A DNA stretch of 64,000 bases from Mucilaginibacter polytrichastri (GCF_001911425.1 NZ_MPPL01000001.1:355095-419094); one strand, 5' to 3'. Positions 31,308 to 42,060 are shown, counted from the stretch's first letter. The notes: generated by a model from the letters alone, not told the origin. Numbers and translations are program-made.

Positions 31308-33992
31308 TTAAACAGAGAGGGGCTCGGTCAATGGCAAAGTAAAGCCAAAGGTACTTCCCTTGCCTGGTTCGCTTTCCACCCATATCCGGCCGTCATGGCG
31401 CTCAATGATTTCGGCGCTGAGGTATAAGCCAATACCAAACCCGGAGATGGTTTGGGTATGGTTTGATTCTACCCTATAGTATCTGTCAAAAAGGTGTTCA
31501 ATGTCTTTGTCGGCTATGCCAAACCCATTGTCTTTAACGCTTAGCAACGCATGGTTTTCTTTTACCTTGCATTGCACCTCAATATTAAAATTATTGGGGG
31601 AGTATTTTATGGCATTAGATAAAAGGTTTGATATAACGTTACCTATCTTATCCATGTCGGCATAAATGGTTATGGGATTGCAAGGCAGCAGTATGATGGT
31701 GTGACTGGCTGTAATTAATGCCATTTCATCTATAATATCTTTAACCAGCTCATCCAGTTTAAACCGCTGCTTGTCTAAATGAATCTTACCAGACTCTAGT
31801 CGCGAAAGGTTAAGGAAACCATTGATCATGGTTGTCATTTTCTTTACCTGGTTATTGGCTTTGGTAAGCGCGCCCGAAGTAAATGCATCCTGGTTTTTTT
31901 CGGCCCTGGCTTGTAGTATCTGAACATAACCGCCCAGCGAAGTAAGCGGTGTTTTAAGCTCATGACTAACCATGCCTATAAAATCATTCTTTCGCTGCTC
32001 GTCCTGCTTGCTTTCGGTAATATCTTGCAGTGTTCCATTCATGCTGATGGCTTCGCCTTGCTGGTTAAACGTGGCCTTGCCTTTAGCCCTTACAATACGC
32101 GGCTCTTTTGTTGCGGGATGTATAATAGTGTAATCAATTTCGTAGTTGCCGCCCATCTCAAAATTTAAAGCTTGCTGTGTAGCACGGCTAACCCTGTCGC
32201 GGTCTGTTTCAGCTATGGCACCGGTTACATAGCTAAGGTCAATGGTATCGCCGGGTTGTAAGCCAAACCACGATTTTAGTAAATCATTTCCTGAAAACAA
32301 GTTGGTTACTGGATCATAGTAAAATGTGCCCAGTTCGCCCGCCTGTATGGCCAGGTTAAGCATGTCTTCTGTTTTCCGGTTCTCTTGACTTGTTATTATC
32401 CGTTCTGTTATTTCCTCCAGGATAACCAATACACCGGTTATCTCGTTTTGTGCGTTTTTGAGCGGGTGATAGATGGAGTTTACATACGCTTCCCGCAATT
32501 TTCCGCCATCTGTGTATAGCATAACCCTAAACTCATTATTGGCTTTTGTTACCCCGGTAGCAAATACATCATCGAGCCATTGATAAACAGGTTGTCCATT
32601 TAACTCCGGCCGAGCTATGTGATGGGGTTTTCCCAGTACTTCCACCTCGGCCCGTCCCCAAATTTTCAATATACTTTCGTTGGCTATTTCAATAATATGC
32701 TCGGGCCCCCTCAACACGCATAGCCCAACAGGTGCCTGTTCTAATATACTACGCGTCCTATACTCATTTTCAATCAACTTGTTATTAGATGTTTGTAGTT
32801 GAGTTTGTATAAGCTCAAGCGATTCGTTAGTGCTTAACAGGTTGTCGTTAATAACCTGGTATTCTTCGTTAAGTGCGTTGAGCTCCTCATTGGTAGATTG
32901 ATGCTCTTCATTCAGTGCAGATAGCTCGTCGTTCAGCAGGGTAAGTTTCTCGCTGTTTTCCAATAATTCAGCGCGGCTTGCTTCTAATTTTTGCCTGTTG
33001 GTTACCTCGTCGGTAATATTAATTACGGTAACCAATATGGAATTAATACTGCCATCAGCTTCAAAAATAGGGTCGTAAGAGAACCTTGCGTAATGCTTTT
33101 TTAATTCGCCGTTTACAGTACCCAAAATTACTTCTGTTTCGGGCAGGGAAAAGCGTTTGCCAGAATCCAATACCCCACGCATTCTTTCGGGGTTAGGTTG
33201 GTCCTTAAGTTCGGGGAAAATCTCAACCAAACCACGGCCAATAACCTGGTCGGCTGTTCTGCGCCATACATCCAGCATGGGTTGGTTGGCAATCTCTACA
33301 ATTAACGCCTTGCTTCTTAAAATGGTCATGGCAATCGGTGTGTTCATCACCATAGCCTCCAATCTGTACTTTGCAGCTTCGGCAGCCCGGGTACGTAGCA
33401 TTACCCGTTCCTCCAGTTCTTCATTAAATTCTTGCAAACCTCGTTGCGCATGATGCATTGCGTCATTCGCGGTGGTCAGATCTTTATTAGCAGCAGCCAG
33501 TTCCTCATTCAAAGCCTGCTCATTTTCTAAGGCTTCCTGTTGCACTCGCGCATGCGCAAGGGCTTCCTTGCTCACTACTTGTTGGGTTACATCGGTTGCG
33601 CTGTGTAAAATGCACAGTGTTTCGCCACGCTCATTTTTAATGGCCCGGTATTCAAAATCAAAATAAAATGTTTGGAGTGAACCACCTACTACCAAATTGG
33701 CCGGCGTTTTTTGGGCGATATAGGTATTACCGCTACGCCAAACTTCTTTAAGAAGCGCCGTAAAAGGCTGGCCCACTATTTCGGGAATAGCCTGTTCGAA
33801 TGTTTTCCCGGTAACGCTTTTGTCCTTGCCCCAGATCTTGAGCATGGCATCGTTAACAAACCGGATGTGAAGTGATTCGCTGTTATAAATTGCAGTAGCT
33901 TCGTTAGACTGTGCAAGCACATCGAGAAGCATTTTATCGCTGAAATTTACAGTCGGATCAATCATTCGTGAATGAGCGTAATTATCGGGCAA
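31308..33992 (-). CDS. Soluble multi-PAS sensor histidine kinase
   Basis: 894 residues without membrane helices. PAS domains at about 20-140, 205-330, 425-535 and 545-665, separated by coiled coils (about 145-200 and 335-420, with an NEEHQSTNEELNALNEEYQ segment). HisKA with H677 in NDFIGMVSHELKTPLTSLGG, HATPase at about 780-890 (NLLSNAIKYSP, DNGFGIADKD, ISGFGIGLYL). Complete, so an active cytoplasmic kinase. No receiver domain and no response regulator next to it, so the partner is elsewhere. PAS stacks of this kind often sense redox, light or small molecules; which one is not visible. Confidence 0.92.
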   Translation of the reverse strand: MPDNYAHSRMIDPTVNFSDKMLLDVLAQSNEATAIYNSESLHIRFVNDAMLKIWGKDKSVTGKTFEQAIPEIVGQPFTALLKEVWRSGNTYIAQKTPANLVVGGSLQTFYFDFEYRAIKNERGETLCILHSATDVTQQVVSKEALAHARVQQEALENEQALNEELAAANKDLTTANDAMHHAQRGLQEFNEELEERVMLRTRAAEAAKYRLEAMVMNTPIAMTILRSKALIVEIANQPMLDVWRRTADQVIGRGLVEIFPELKDQPNPERMRGVLDSGKRFSLPETEVILGTVNGELKKHYARFSYDPIFEADGSINSILVTVINITDEVTNRQKLEASRAELLENSEKLTLLNDELSALNEEHQSTNEELNALNEEYQVINDNLLSTNESLELIQTQLQTSNNKLIENEYRTRSILEQAPVGLCVLRGPEHIIEIANESILKIWGRAEVEVLGKPHHIARPELNGQPVYQWLDDVFATGVTKANNEFRVMLYTDGGKLREAYVNSIYHPLKNAQNEITGVLVILEEITERIITSQENRKTEDMLNLAIQAGELGTFYYDPVTNLFSGNDLLKSWFGLQPGDTIDLSYVTGAIAETDRDRVSRATQQALNFEMGGNYEIDYTIIHPATKEPRIVRAKGKATFNQQGEAISMNGTLQDITESKQDEQRKNDFIGMVSHELKTPLTSLGGYVQILQARAEKNQDAFTSGALTKANNQVKKMTTMINGFLNLSRLESGKIHLDKQRFKLDELVKDIIDEMALITASHTIILLPCNPITIYADMDKIGNVISNLLSNAIKYSPNNFNIEVQCKVKENHALLSVKDNGFGIADKDIEHLFDRYYRVESNHTQTISGFGIGLYLSAEIIERHDGRIWVESEPGKGSTFGFTLPLTEPLSV

Positions 33993-34062
33993 AGATAAGA
34001 ATTTTCAGCCGACGTAATTGTAATTCGATTCGCAATTGGCGCAGTTTATCATACAATGTACT

Positions 34063-34476
34063 TTATTTTAAACCGGCCTGAAAGAGAAGTTTGCTGTTGT
34101 TATAGTTTATTAACTGCGCAAATTTACTGTTATAGGGAAATATGTAATTGAGTTTATTAAAAGATGGCAACATCAAGTTATTAGGCATAAGCGGGATTAT
34201 TTTACGTTGCAGGGGTGTTGTGCTAAGATTATTGTCAGGCAAATGTGTTTGGGGCAATTTTTCATTAAAAGAGCGTACTGTTAAATAATCCGGGGTGTTT
34301 TTAGGCAATCCTGAAGGCCCCATACTAACCTGGCCAAAATGCCAGCCCGATTTAATGCTTACCTTAAAGTTAAAAGCTTCTTCGGTGCAGGTTAATTCTC
34401 TTGGCATACCACCTACCTGGGCATTTGCACTGCCTGCCAATACCAACATAAACGTAATTAACAGTATACTTTTCAT
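34063..34476 (-). CDS. Small secreted protein of unknown function
   Basis: 137 residues. Signal peptide MKSILLITFMLVLAGSANAQ. The mature part starts VGGMPRELTCTEEAFNFKVS, contains SGWHFGQVSMGPSGLPKNTP and ends with QLINYNNSKLLFQAGLK. No family or catalytic motif recognised. It has a single cysteine after the signal peptide and is likely periplasmic. It stands alone between the convergent end of the PAS kinase region and the divergent PAP2 gene. Confidence 0.6.
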   Translation of the reverse strand: MKSILLITFMLVLAGSANAQVGGMPRELTCTEEAFNFKVSIKSGWHFGQVSMGPSGLPKNTPDYLTVRSFNEKLPQTHLPDNNLSTTPLQRKIIPLMPNNLMLPSFNKLNYIFPYNSKFAQLINYNNSKLLFQAGLK

Positions 34477-34668
34477 ATTGCTTAAGCTATATACGTTAAA
34501 AAAGCAGATCCTGTTGTTAACGGGGAGCGATAATTTAGGTTAATCGTATTTTATTACAAGCGGGTGATTGTCATCGAAAAAAAGCTATCACTCATAAGTT
34601 GTTGCCTTAATTATAACTAATTTGGCTAACCAAGTTTTTTTGAGTTATTTTAAATAAATATCCCCTTG

Positions 34669-35682
34669 ATGACAATATTGACAAAGATTGCCGCCATTTT
34701 ATTCCTTTCTATATTAATTACCTTTCCCGGTTTAGCACAACAGCGCGATTCTATTAAAGCGGCACCGATGGCAGACACCACCAGTGTGCTGCCCGATACC
34801 ATGGCCGTAAAAGACGGCCACCTGCAAACTGCCGGAAAATCATTGAAAACATTTGTGCTGAGCACGCCCGGCGATTTTGCACAAATGGGGCATATTCTGG
34901 GGAAAGACTGGCGTAAAACAGCCGCTTATTTGGGGGGCATATCATTATTAGTACTGGCCGATAAACCAATAACCCAATGGTACCAGGATCATGTTGAAAA
35001 GAACGTCAACTATAAACTCCCCAAACTCCCCGGTGCAGGTAGCTCGCGTTTCTTTTACGGTAATGATGCTTACTTAGATTATGCTATTGCTGGTCTGTAT
35101 GCTGGTTCGCTGGCCGGCAACTACAAAACAGGGCAAATGGCTGCGCTTAACTCGGCAAAAGCATTAGCATACTCGTACCTTATTACGCAGGTAACCCTAA
35201 AAGCTATATTTGCCAGGGAAAGGCCCGACCCGACACTGAGCGATGGCAAGCCGCCAAGAAAGCCCTATACAGATAACCCGCACGACTTTTTTAACTTTCG
35301 CGCCATTAATTTTGGAACCGGCCCTACCGGTACATCTTTCCCGTCTATGCATGCCACCGCATATTTTGCTGTAGCCAAGGTAATGGCCATGGAATTTCAT
35401 AATTACTGGATACCCTATGGCGCCGTTACCGTTATCTTTTTTGCCGATGTAGATTCGCACCAGCATTGGGTTGGCGATATGGTAGCAGGCGGTTTACTGG
35501 GCACCCTGATAGGGCAAGGTATTGTAAGCAGTTCGCGGCTGATGGAAAAGAAGCAGGCAGAAAAAAAAGAACGGGAAAAGCAAATGGGCATAAACCATAA
35601 GCACAAAATAGACTTTAACTACCAGGTGTTACCCGCTATATCTACCAATATGACGGGCCTTACCCTGGCGGTTTCGCTTTAA
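34669..35682 (+). CDS. PAP2-family phosphatase, exported
   Basis: 337 residues from the ATG at 34669 (an adjacent TTG at 34666 is in frame). Signal peptide MTILTKIAAILFLSILITFP then GLAQQ. The three PAP2 motifs are present: KAIFARERP (about 178-186), PSMHAT (about 226-231, a PSGH variant with catalytic H) and SHQHWVGD (about 263-270). The family removes phosphate from lipids such as undecaprenyl pyrophosphate or phosphatidic acid. Its location, just ahead of a SASA esterase and a polysaccharide locus, does not show a functional link. The glycine of PSGH is replaced by methionine, a tolerated change in some relatives. Confidence 0.88.
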   Translation: MTILTKIAAILFLSILITFPGLAQQRDSIKAAPMADTTSVLPDTMAVKDGHLQTAGKSLKTFVLSTPGDFAQMGHILGKDWRKTAAYLGGISLLVLADKPITQWYQDHVEKNVNYKLPKLPGAGSSRFFYGNDAYLDYAIAGLYAGSLAGNYKTGQMAALNSAKALAYSYLITQVTLKAIFARERPDPTLSDGKPPRKPYTDNPHDFFNFRAINFGTGPTGTSFPSMHATAYFAVAKVMAMEFHNYWIPYGAVTVIFFADVDSHQHWVGDMVAGGLLGTLIGQGIVSSSRLMEKKQAEKKEREKQMGINHKHKIDFNYQVLPAISTNMTGLTLAVSL

Positions 35683-35723
35683 CCAACTTGCCTAACCAAT
35701 ATAAAGAACGAGATTTAAATTAT

Positions 35724-37712
35724 ATGTCTAAAAAGTATTTCCTTTTAACCCGGGTACTGCTGTTGGCTGTGTTTTTAGCCAGCACGGTTTTTGTTGCGAA
35801 GGCACAACTGCTTACCTCCAAAATATTTGGAGACCATATGGTGCTGCAGCGTAACAAACCGGTGGTGGTATGGGGAAACGCCAAAAAAAACACGGCACTA
35901 AGGTTAAGCTTTAACGGGCAATTAATTAGTACCCGTACTAAGGCAGATGGTTCATGGAAAGCAACATTGCAGCCGATGAAGGAGGGCGGGCCATACACCA
36001 TGACCATATCATGCGGTGCTGATACGCTGCAATACAAAGACATTATGATGGGCGAAGTGTGGCTTTGTTCGGGCCAGTCTAATATGGAGTTTGTACTCAA
36101 AAATTCGGATGGCTATCAACAAGAGCAAAAGGTTGCAAGCAGGCTTGCCGTGCGGCAGTTTTTTGTACCGCACCGCATGAGTATTAACCCCGAAAAAGAG
36201 CTAGACGCAGGTGCCTGGGTGCCGGCCGGCGCTGCTACCATTGGCGATTTTACAGCCGTAGGTTATTACTTTGCCAAACAATTAGCTGCGCAGCTGCACG
36301 TAACTGTTGGGCTGGTTCATAGCAGCTGGGGTGGCACACAGGCCGAGTGCTGGGTAAGCAAAGATGCTATGCTTAAATCTGCAACGTTAAACGCAATAGC
36401 TAAAAGCCAGCCAAACAGCCTTGATGAAGTTAAAAGCAAGGTAGAGCAGGATATTAAAAACTATGCTTACCACAACCAGGCAGCAACACTTTACACATTT
36501 GAGCAATTGGCAGCTGCCCCAGCCTCATTTTTTAACAGCTGGAACACCGGCACACCTGGTGCCTGGATGTGGCAGGGCAAATGGTCGGCCTTTAGGGGCG
36601 AGGGCTTTATGCAGCGTATAGTAACTTTAGATAGTGCACAGGCAAAAGTTGCATCCGTTTTACGGTTGGGCCATACAGATGCAAAAATGGCGATTGCTAT
36701 TAACGGCAATGTGGTTTATAAAGGAGATTTACCCGAAGGAACTCCCATTAACATCCCTGCGGGAACCTGGAAAGCTGGCGATAATAGCCTGTTACTTAAC
36801 CTGCAAACAAATCAAAAGAACCCTGCCTGGTTTGGCTTTGGCCTCAATGGTGATAAACAGGATCTTTTTATAAAACTGGCCGATACCACGGTATCCTTAA
36901 TGGATAACAAATGGCGTTTAATGGCAGACTGGGCCAAGCCATACCATATGGAGTTAATGCCTAACAATACGGTAGCTACCCTGTATAACGGGATGATAGC
37001 ACCTTTGATCCCCCTGTCTGTTGCGGGTGTTTTATGGTACCAGGGCGAATCTAACGCCGGGCGGGCATTTCAATACCGCGATGTACTTGCTACAATGATT
37101 GGCGACTGGCGAAATCAATGGAAAAGCAAACTGCCTTTTGTGGTGATGCAGTTGCCGGCATACGGCCCAACGCAAAATAGTAACCAGGGAAGTACCTGGG
37201 CCGAGCTGAGAGAAGCACAGGCCGCTGTGGCAGTTAAATATGCCGACTCTGCTTTAGTTGTAACTACAGATATTGGCGACCCCAATAACCTTCATCCCAC
37301 CAATAAAGCGCCGTTTGGCTACCGGGCTGCGGGTGTGGCGTTAAACAGGGTTTACCATTATGCAGATGTGGCGGTAAGCCCATTGTTCAACTCGGCCACT
37401 TTTCAGCAAAATTATGCGCTGGTTACATTTAATGATGCCAATGGCCCTTTAACTGTTAAAGATAAATACGGCTATTTAAAAGGGTTTGAAGTAGCCGGAA
37501 ATGATCATGTTTTTCATTACGCACAGGCTCAGCTCATCAACAATACAGTAAAAGTATGGAGCACAGCAGTACAGCAGCCCGTTGCCGTGCGCTATGCCTG
37601 GAGCGATTCGCCCGTTGATGCTAATTTGTTTGGCGGGGCAGGCTTACCGGTAGGGCCTTTCAGGTCTGATACCTGGGCGGGCATTACCGACAATGTTAAA
37701 CTGGTTCCGTAA
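35724..37712 (+). CDS. Sialate O-acetylesterase-like (SASA) carbohydrate esterase
   Basis: 662 residues from the ATG at 35724; an upstream TTG at 35688 is less likely. Signal peptide MSKKYFLLTRVLLLAVFLAS then TVFVAKAQ. N-terminal beta-sandwich, GDS motif VWLCSGQSNMEF with catalytic S119, an inserted carbohydrate-binding-like segment (about 250-400), then WYQGESNAG and the acid/base pair in DIGDPNNLHPTNK. The family removes acetyl groups from sialic acids or plant glycans such as pectin and xylan. With the GH28/GH2/GH43 locus 4 kb downstream, a plant glycan substrate is more likely than sialic acid. It is 42 nt after the PAP2 gene. Confidence 0.9.
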   Translation: MSKKYFLLTRVLLLAVFLASTVFVAKAQLLTSKIFGDHMVLQRNKPVVVWGNAKKNTALRLSFNGQLISTRTKADGSWKATLQPMKEGGPYTMTISCGADTLQYKDIMMGEVWLCSGQSNMEFVLKNSDGYQQEQKVASRLAVRQFFVPHRMSINPEKELDAGAWVPAGAATIGDFTAVGYYFAKQLAAQLHVTVGLVHSSWGGTQAECWVSKDAMLKSATLNAIAKSQPNSLDEVKSKVEQDIKNYAYHNQAATLYTFEQLAAAPASFFNSWNTGTPGAWMWQGKWSAFRGEGFMQRIVTLDSAQAKVASVLRLGHTDAKMAIAINGNVVYKGDLPEGTPINIPAGTWKAGDNSLLLNLQTNQKNPAWFGFGLNGDKQDLFIKLADTTVSLMDNKWRLMADWAKPYHMELMPNNTVATLYNGMIAPLIPLSVAGVLWYQGESNAGRAFQYRDVLATMIGDWRNQWKSKLPFVVMQLPAYGPTQNSNQGSTWAELREAQAAVAVKYADSALVVTTDIGDPNNLHPTNKAPFGYRAAGVALNRVYHYADVAVSPLFNSATFQQNYALVTFNDANGPLTVKDKYGYLKGFEVAGNDHVFHYAQAQLINNTVKVWSTAVQQPVAVRYAWSDSPVDANLFGGAGLPVGPFRSDTWAGITDNVKLVP

Positions 37713-37884
37713 TTGCTATATAACCTGCAGCAGGAACACCTTCAGCAATCTCAGCTCATTAAAATCAGTGTTGCCGGTAAATAAGCAGGTGTTGGATAGA
37801 AAAATCAATCGGCTATATGCCGTCACCATTTTATTGATAAATTTGGTTTTGTAACCCAATTATACCTGCTAATTTTCCTGATTG

Positions 37885-40800
37885 ATGAAAAGAGTTTTGC
37901 AACCCTGGTTGTCTTGTATTTTTATCTGCTGTATTTTACTTTTATGTAAAACAGGTTTCGGTTTTCAGCCCGTAAAATATTTAGGCATCGAACAGGGATT
38001 GTCTAACAACTCGGTTACCAATATTTATAAAGACCGGCATGGCTTTGTTTGGATTGGCACCTACGATGGTTTAAACCGGTATGATGGCAGTACTGTACGC
38101 ATTTTTAGAAACATATGGGGCGATGCCCGATCATTAAATGATAATCACGTTAATAAACTTACCGGCTCGGGTAATAAGGTTTTTGTAGGCACTTTAAGCG
38201 GGCTTGTTTATTATAATTATAACGATGCCCGGTTTTACCCGGTATTTTATTTGGCGGGCCATAAAGCCGGCAGGCAAAAAATAACTTCTAACATTACTTC
38301 GCTGGTTACCGGCACACAGGGCGATGTTTACATAGGCACAGACTATGCAGGCTTATTTATCTATAACCAGCGCGAGGGAGTTAGCAGGCAGGTTGTACTG
38401 GGCAAGGCTAACAAAACCTATAGCGTACAGGCTATCCGTATTGATGGTGCTAACCAAGTATGGCTGTTTATTCGCAATGTGGGTCTTTGCAAGCTAAATA
38501 GGCAAAGCCATATATTGGAGGTTGTTAGCACCGAGTTAAAATCGGCCAATTGCCTTTTAACAGATAACCATGCCAACATTTGGATAGGGACAGATAATGG
38601 CCTGTACACCTATCAATTAGCCACCCGCCATTTATCAAGGTTTGCAAATGCAGCTGTAAAACTGACCAGCGAAAACATCGTCGACCTTAATTTCTCGAAG
38701 TCGGGTAATTTATGGATAGGCACCAATGGCGGGGGCGTAAATGTATTAGATACCGCTAAGCAGCAATTAAGTTATATGGTAAGTGGCAAGGACGTTACTG
38801 CTACACTGCATAGCGATGCCATTAGTATGATCTATGAGGATAACGAAGGCCGCACCTGGGTTGCTACCCTGCGGGGAGGCGTAAATATTGTAGACAACGA
38901 CGTTAACCAGTTTAGGCTGATTACCCACAATGCGCTGAGCAGCAATAGTGTGGTGAACAACTTCAGCCTGTCGTTTTGCGAGGATGAGCAGCATAATTTA
39001 TGGATTGGTACTGATGGCGGGGGCCTGAGTTATTGGGACCGGAAGAAAAACCGGTACACCAATTATGTGCATAGCGATAACCCGGCATCGTTAAGCAGTA
39101 ACTTTGTGGTCAGCATTATTAAAGACCACAAAAATCAGATCTGGGTGGCCATGTTTAGTGGTGGGATAGACCGCTGGGACGGCCAGGCACATCGGTTTAT
39201 ACATTATGATTGCTATAACCCGGCTACCAAGGTTATTGATAAAAACCTCTGGAAATTATACCTCGACTCGCACCACCAGATCTGGGCAGGTACCACGCGT
39301 GGCGGGGCATTGTACAGGTACAATGGCACTACAGATAAATTCATGATGTTTGATGAACAGCTCACCAACATCCACGCCATTTTTGAAGACCATAACGGTA
39401 CGCTTTGGGCCGGAGATTACTCGCGGTTGATCAAAATAGATCTTGCTAAAAAAGTGCATCAGTTTATAGGGGTTAAAAGCGCCGTTAGATCCATTACAGA
39501 AGATAATAGCCATAACTTATGGGTTGGCACCGAAGGGGGCGGGCTGCTGAAATATAACAGTTTAACAAATAAACTCACGCGGTTTACCGAGGCAAATGGC
39601 TTGCCCAGCAATTCTATCCTGAATGTTTTGGTTGATAAAGGGGGTAACCTTTGGGCCAGTACCTACAACGGGCTTACCGAGTTTAATACCACCACGCAAA
39701 AGTTCAGAAACTTTTACGCATCAGACGGTTTGCAGAGTAACCAGTTTAACTTTAATGCCGCATTAAAATTAAGCTCGGGCGAACTGGTATTCGGGGGCAT
39801 TAATGGTTTTAATATTTTTTATCCCGATAGTATCAACGTGGCCGTGCACCAGCCCGAAATAAAACTTACCGGGCTCTATATCAATAACAAAACTATTGAA
39901 GGCGATTCCAATTATACCGCCAACCAATCGATAGTTGGCCTTAAGCAAATTACAGTGTCCTATTACGATGCAACCATTGCTATCGATTATACCACGCCCG
40001 AATATTCGTTCCCCAACAAAATTAGCTATGCCTACTACCTCGAAGGCTGGGACCACGGCTGGAACAATGTAGGCAAGCTAAAAAGGGCCTACTACACTCG
40101 TTTAAACGAAGGCGAGTACACCCTGCGGATTAAGGCCACCAACACCGCCGGCGGCTGGAACCCGCATCAGCTTATTTTTAAAATTATGGTGCTGCCTCCC
40201 TGGTACCGTACCTGGTGGGCTTATCTGCTATATTTATCGGTAATAGGCACGGTGGTATACTGGTTTTGGCTGTATCGCATCAGGCAAACCAAACTAAAAT
40301 ACGAGGTGCAGATCGCTAACCTGAAAGTGGAGCGCGAAAAAGAATTGAACGAAAAGAAGCTTTCTTTTTTTACCAATGTATCGCACGAGTTCCGTACGCC
40401 GCTTACGCTGATTATTAACCCGATAAAAGATTTGCTGCGCAATGCGCACAATAAAGATAATGAGGAGCTGAACACCATTTACCGTAACGCGCGCCGGTTG
40501 CTGGGGCTGGTAGATCATTTAATGTTGTTCCGGAAAACCGAGAGCGAAACCGACCAGTTAAATATGGTGACCCTCAATTTTTCGTGCGTATGCAAGGATG
40601 TATTTTTGTGCTTTGTACACCAGGCCAGGATCAAAAATATCACTTACAGTTTTTGTGCCGGCGAGGAACAGATTTTTATCGAGGCCGACCGGGAGAAAAT
40701 AGAAATCGCCTTGTTCAACCTCATCTCCAATGCCATTAAATTTACTCCGAATGGCGGCGAAATTAAGATCCGGCTTTCGCAAAAAGAAGTAACCGTTTTT

Positions 40801-41952
40801 GTAGAAGTGTCAGACAATGGCTGCGGTATTGCCGAAGGTACCGGCGAAAAACTGTTTGACAAATTTTACCAGATCAAGGATAGCACTTCCATCAAAACCG
40901 GGTTCGGGATAGGGCTGTACCTGGTGAAAAGCTTCATCAAAAGTCACCATGGTTATATTACTTATATGAGTAATGCCGAAGGCGGTACAACCTTTACTGT
41001 AGAGCTGCCAAAAGGTAAACCACTGCAGCTGGAAACCGAGCCGGAAATGATGGAAGCCAACCAGCACCTTATTGATGAATTAATCAACAATGAGATAAAC
41101 GAAGTAAGGCCGCCGGAAGAAGAAGTGAACAATTTGGAACTGCTGATCTCGGACAGGCAATCGGTTCTGGTAATTGATGATAACAACCAGATTCGCAGGT
41201 ATATTACGGATATTTTTAAGAAGCACTATAAAATTTACCAAGCCCAAACCGGCGAAGCCGGGCTGGAAATGGTAAAGAAGTACCTGCCCGATGTGGTGAT
41301 TAGCGATGTGATGATGGGCGGGCTTTCGGGGATAGAGTTATGCCAGATTATTAAGCAGGATGCCCTGCTAAGCCACATTCCGGTGATCTTGCTTACCGGC
41401 GACCCGAACCCCGAGATCAAGCTCAAAGGCCTGGAAGTAGGAGCGGTAGATTTTGTGAGCAAACCTTTTGAAAAAGACCTGCTGGAGGCCCGCGTTAAAG
41501 GTATTTTAAAAGACAGGCGCGAATTGCAGAATTACTTTTACAACGAAGTAACCTTAAAATCAAACGCCCGCAATATCTCAGAAGACCACAAGAACTTCCT
41601 TTATAAATGCATTGCCATTATCGAAAATTACCTCGTTGACCCCGACTTTGATGTAAAAACTATTGCCGATGAAATGGGCATGAGTTACTCCAGCCTGTTC
41701 AAAAAAATTAAAGGTATCAGCGGGCAATCGGTAAACAGCTTTGTAAGGTTTGTACGCCTGCGTAAGGCTGCCGAAATTATGATTCACACCAATTGTAATG
41801 TTAACGAAGCGGCGTTTAATGCCGGGTTTAACGACATTAAGTATTTCAGGGAGCACTTTATTAAACAGTTTGGCGATAAGCCGTCCGAGTTTATTAAGAA
41901 GCACAGGGCGGCCTTCCATAAAACCTATTTAATAGAAGATAGCTTTCTGTAA
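37885..41952 (+). CDS. Propeller-type hybrid two-component regulator (HTCS) of the second glycan locus
   Basis: 1355 residues from the ATG at 37885. Signal peptide, then two seven-bladed propellers made of Reg_prop repeats (GLSNNSVTNIYKDRHGFVWI, many later W-IGT-GGG words), a Y_Y_Y domain (about 690-765), membrane helix (about 775-797), HisKA with H834 (NVSHEFRTPL), HATPase (about 935-1050), receiver with D1141 (VVISDVMMGG) and AraC HTH (about 1250-1345). Complete classic HTCS. It directly precedes the susCD and enzyme genes on the same strand, 277 bp upstream of susC, so it is their probable activator. Such sensors bind a specific oligosaccharide in the periplasm; identity unknown. Confidence 0.96.
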   Translation: MKRVLQPWLSCIFICCILLLCKTGFGFQPVKYLGIEQGLSNNSVTNIYKDRHGFVWIGTYDGLNRYDGSTVRIFRNIWGDARSLNDNHVNKLTGSGNKVFVGTLSGLVYYNYNDARFYPVFYLAGHKAGRQKITSNITSLVTGTQGDVYIGTDYAGLFIYNQREGVSRQVVLGKANKTYSVQAIRIDGANQVWLFIRNVGLCKLNRQSHILEVVSTELKSANCLLTDNHANIWIGTDNGLYTYQLATRHLSRFANAAVKLTSENIVDLNFSKSGNLWIGTNGGGVNVLDTAKQQLSYMVSGKDVTATLHSDAISMIYEDNEGRTWVATLRGGVNIVDNDVNQFRLITHNALSSNSVVNNFSLSFCEDEQHNLWIGTDGGGLSYWDRKKNRYTNYVHSDNPASLSSNFVVSIIKDHKNQIWVAMFSGGIDRWDGQAHRFIHYDCYNPATKVIDKNLWKLYLDSHHQIWAGTTRGGALYRYNGTTDKFMMFDEQLTNIHAIFEDHNGTLWAGDYSRLIKIDLAKKVHQFIGVKSAVRSITEDNSHNLWVGTEGGGLLKYNSLTNKLTRFTEANGLPSNSILNVLVDKGGNLWASTYNGLTEFNTTTQKFRNFYASDGLQSNQFNFNAALKLSSGELVFGGINGFNIFYPDSINVAVHQPEIKLTGLYINNKTIEGDSNYTANQSIVGLKQITVSYYDATIAIDYTTPEYSFPNKISYAYYLEGWDHGWNNVGKLKRAYYTRLNEGEYTLRIKATNTAGGWNPHQLIFKIMVLPPWYRTWWAYLLYLSVIGTVVYWFWLYRIRQTKLKYEVQIANLKVEREKELNEKKLSFFTNVSHEFRTPLTLIINPIKDLLRNAHNKDNEELNTIYRNARRLLGLVDHLMLFRKTESETDQLNMVTLNFSCVCKDVFLCFVHQARIKNITYSFCAGEEQIFIEADREKIEIALFNLISNAIKFTPNGGEIKIRLSQKEVTVFVEVSDNGCGIAEGTGEKLFDKFYQIKDSTSIKTGFGIGLYLVKSFIKSHHGYITYMSNAEGGTTFTVELPKGKPLQLETEPEMMEANQHLIDELINNEINEVRPPEEEVNNLELLISDRQSVLVIDDNNQIRRYITDIFKKHYKIYQAQTGEAGLEMVKKYLPDVVISDVMMGGLSGIELCQIIKQDALLSHIPVILLTGDPNPEIKLKGLEVGAVDFVSKPFEKDLLEARVKGILKDRRELQNYFYNEVTLKSNARNISEDHKNFLYKCIAIIENYLVDPDFDVKTIADEMGMSYSSLFKKIKGISGQSVNSFVRFVRLRKAAEIMIHTNCNVNEAAFNAGFNDIKYFREHFIKQFGDKPSEFIKKHRAAFHKTYLIEDSFL

Positions 41953-42010
41953 CTGTTTGCGCAGCTAAAGGTATAACTATGCCCTAAAAGCTACATTTTA
42001 CCAAATTACC

Positions 42011-42060
42011 CCCCTTTAATTTACTGTTTTAACCCCTCTCGGTAACGTTAAAACCCCTTT
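42011..42060 (+). promoter_or_regulatory. Three phased CCCCTTT-type repeats upstream of susC
   Basis: CCCCTTT at 42011-42017, CCCCTCT at 42033-42039 and CCCCTTT at 42054-42060 are spaced 22 and 21 bp, on one DNA face. They lie in the 277-bp gap between the HTCS and susC and could be its target site. Inference from spacing only. Confidence 0.45.
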
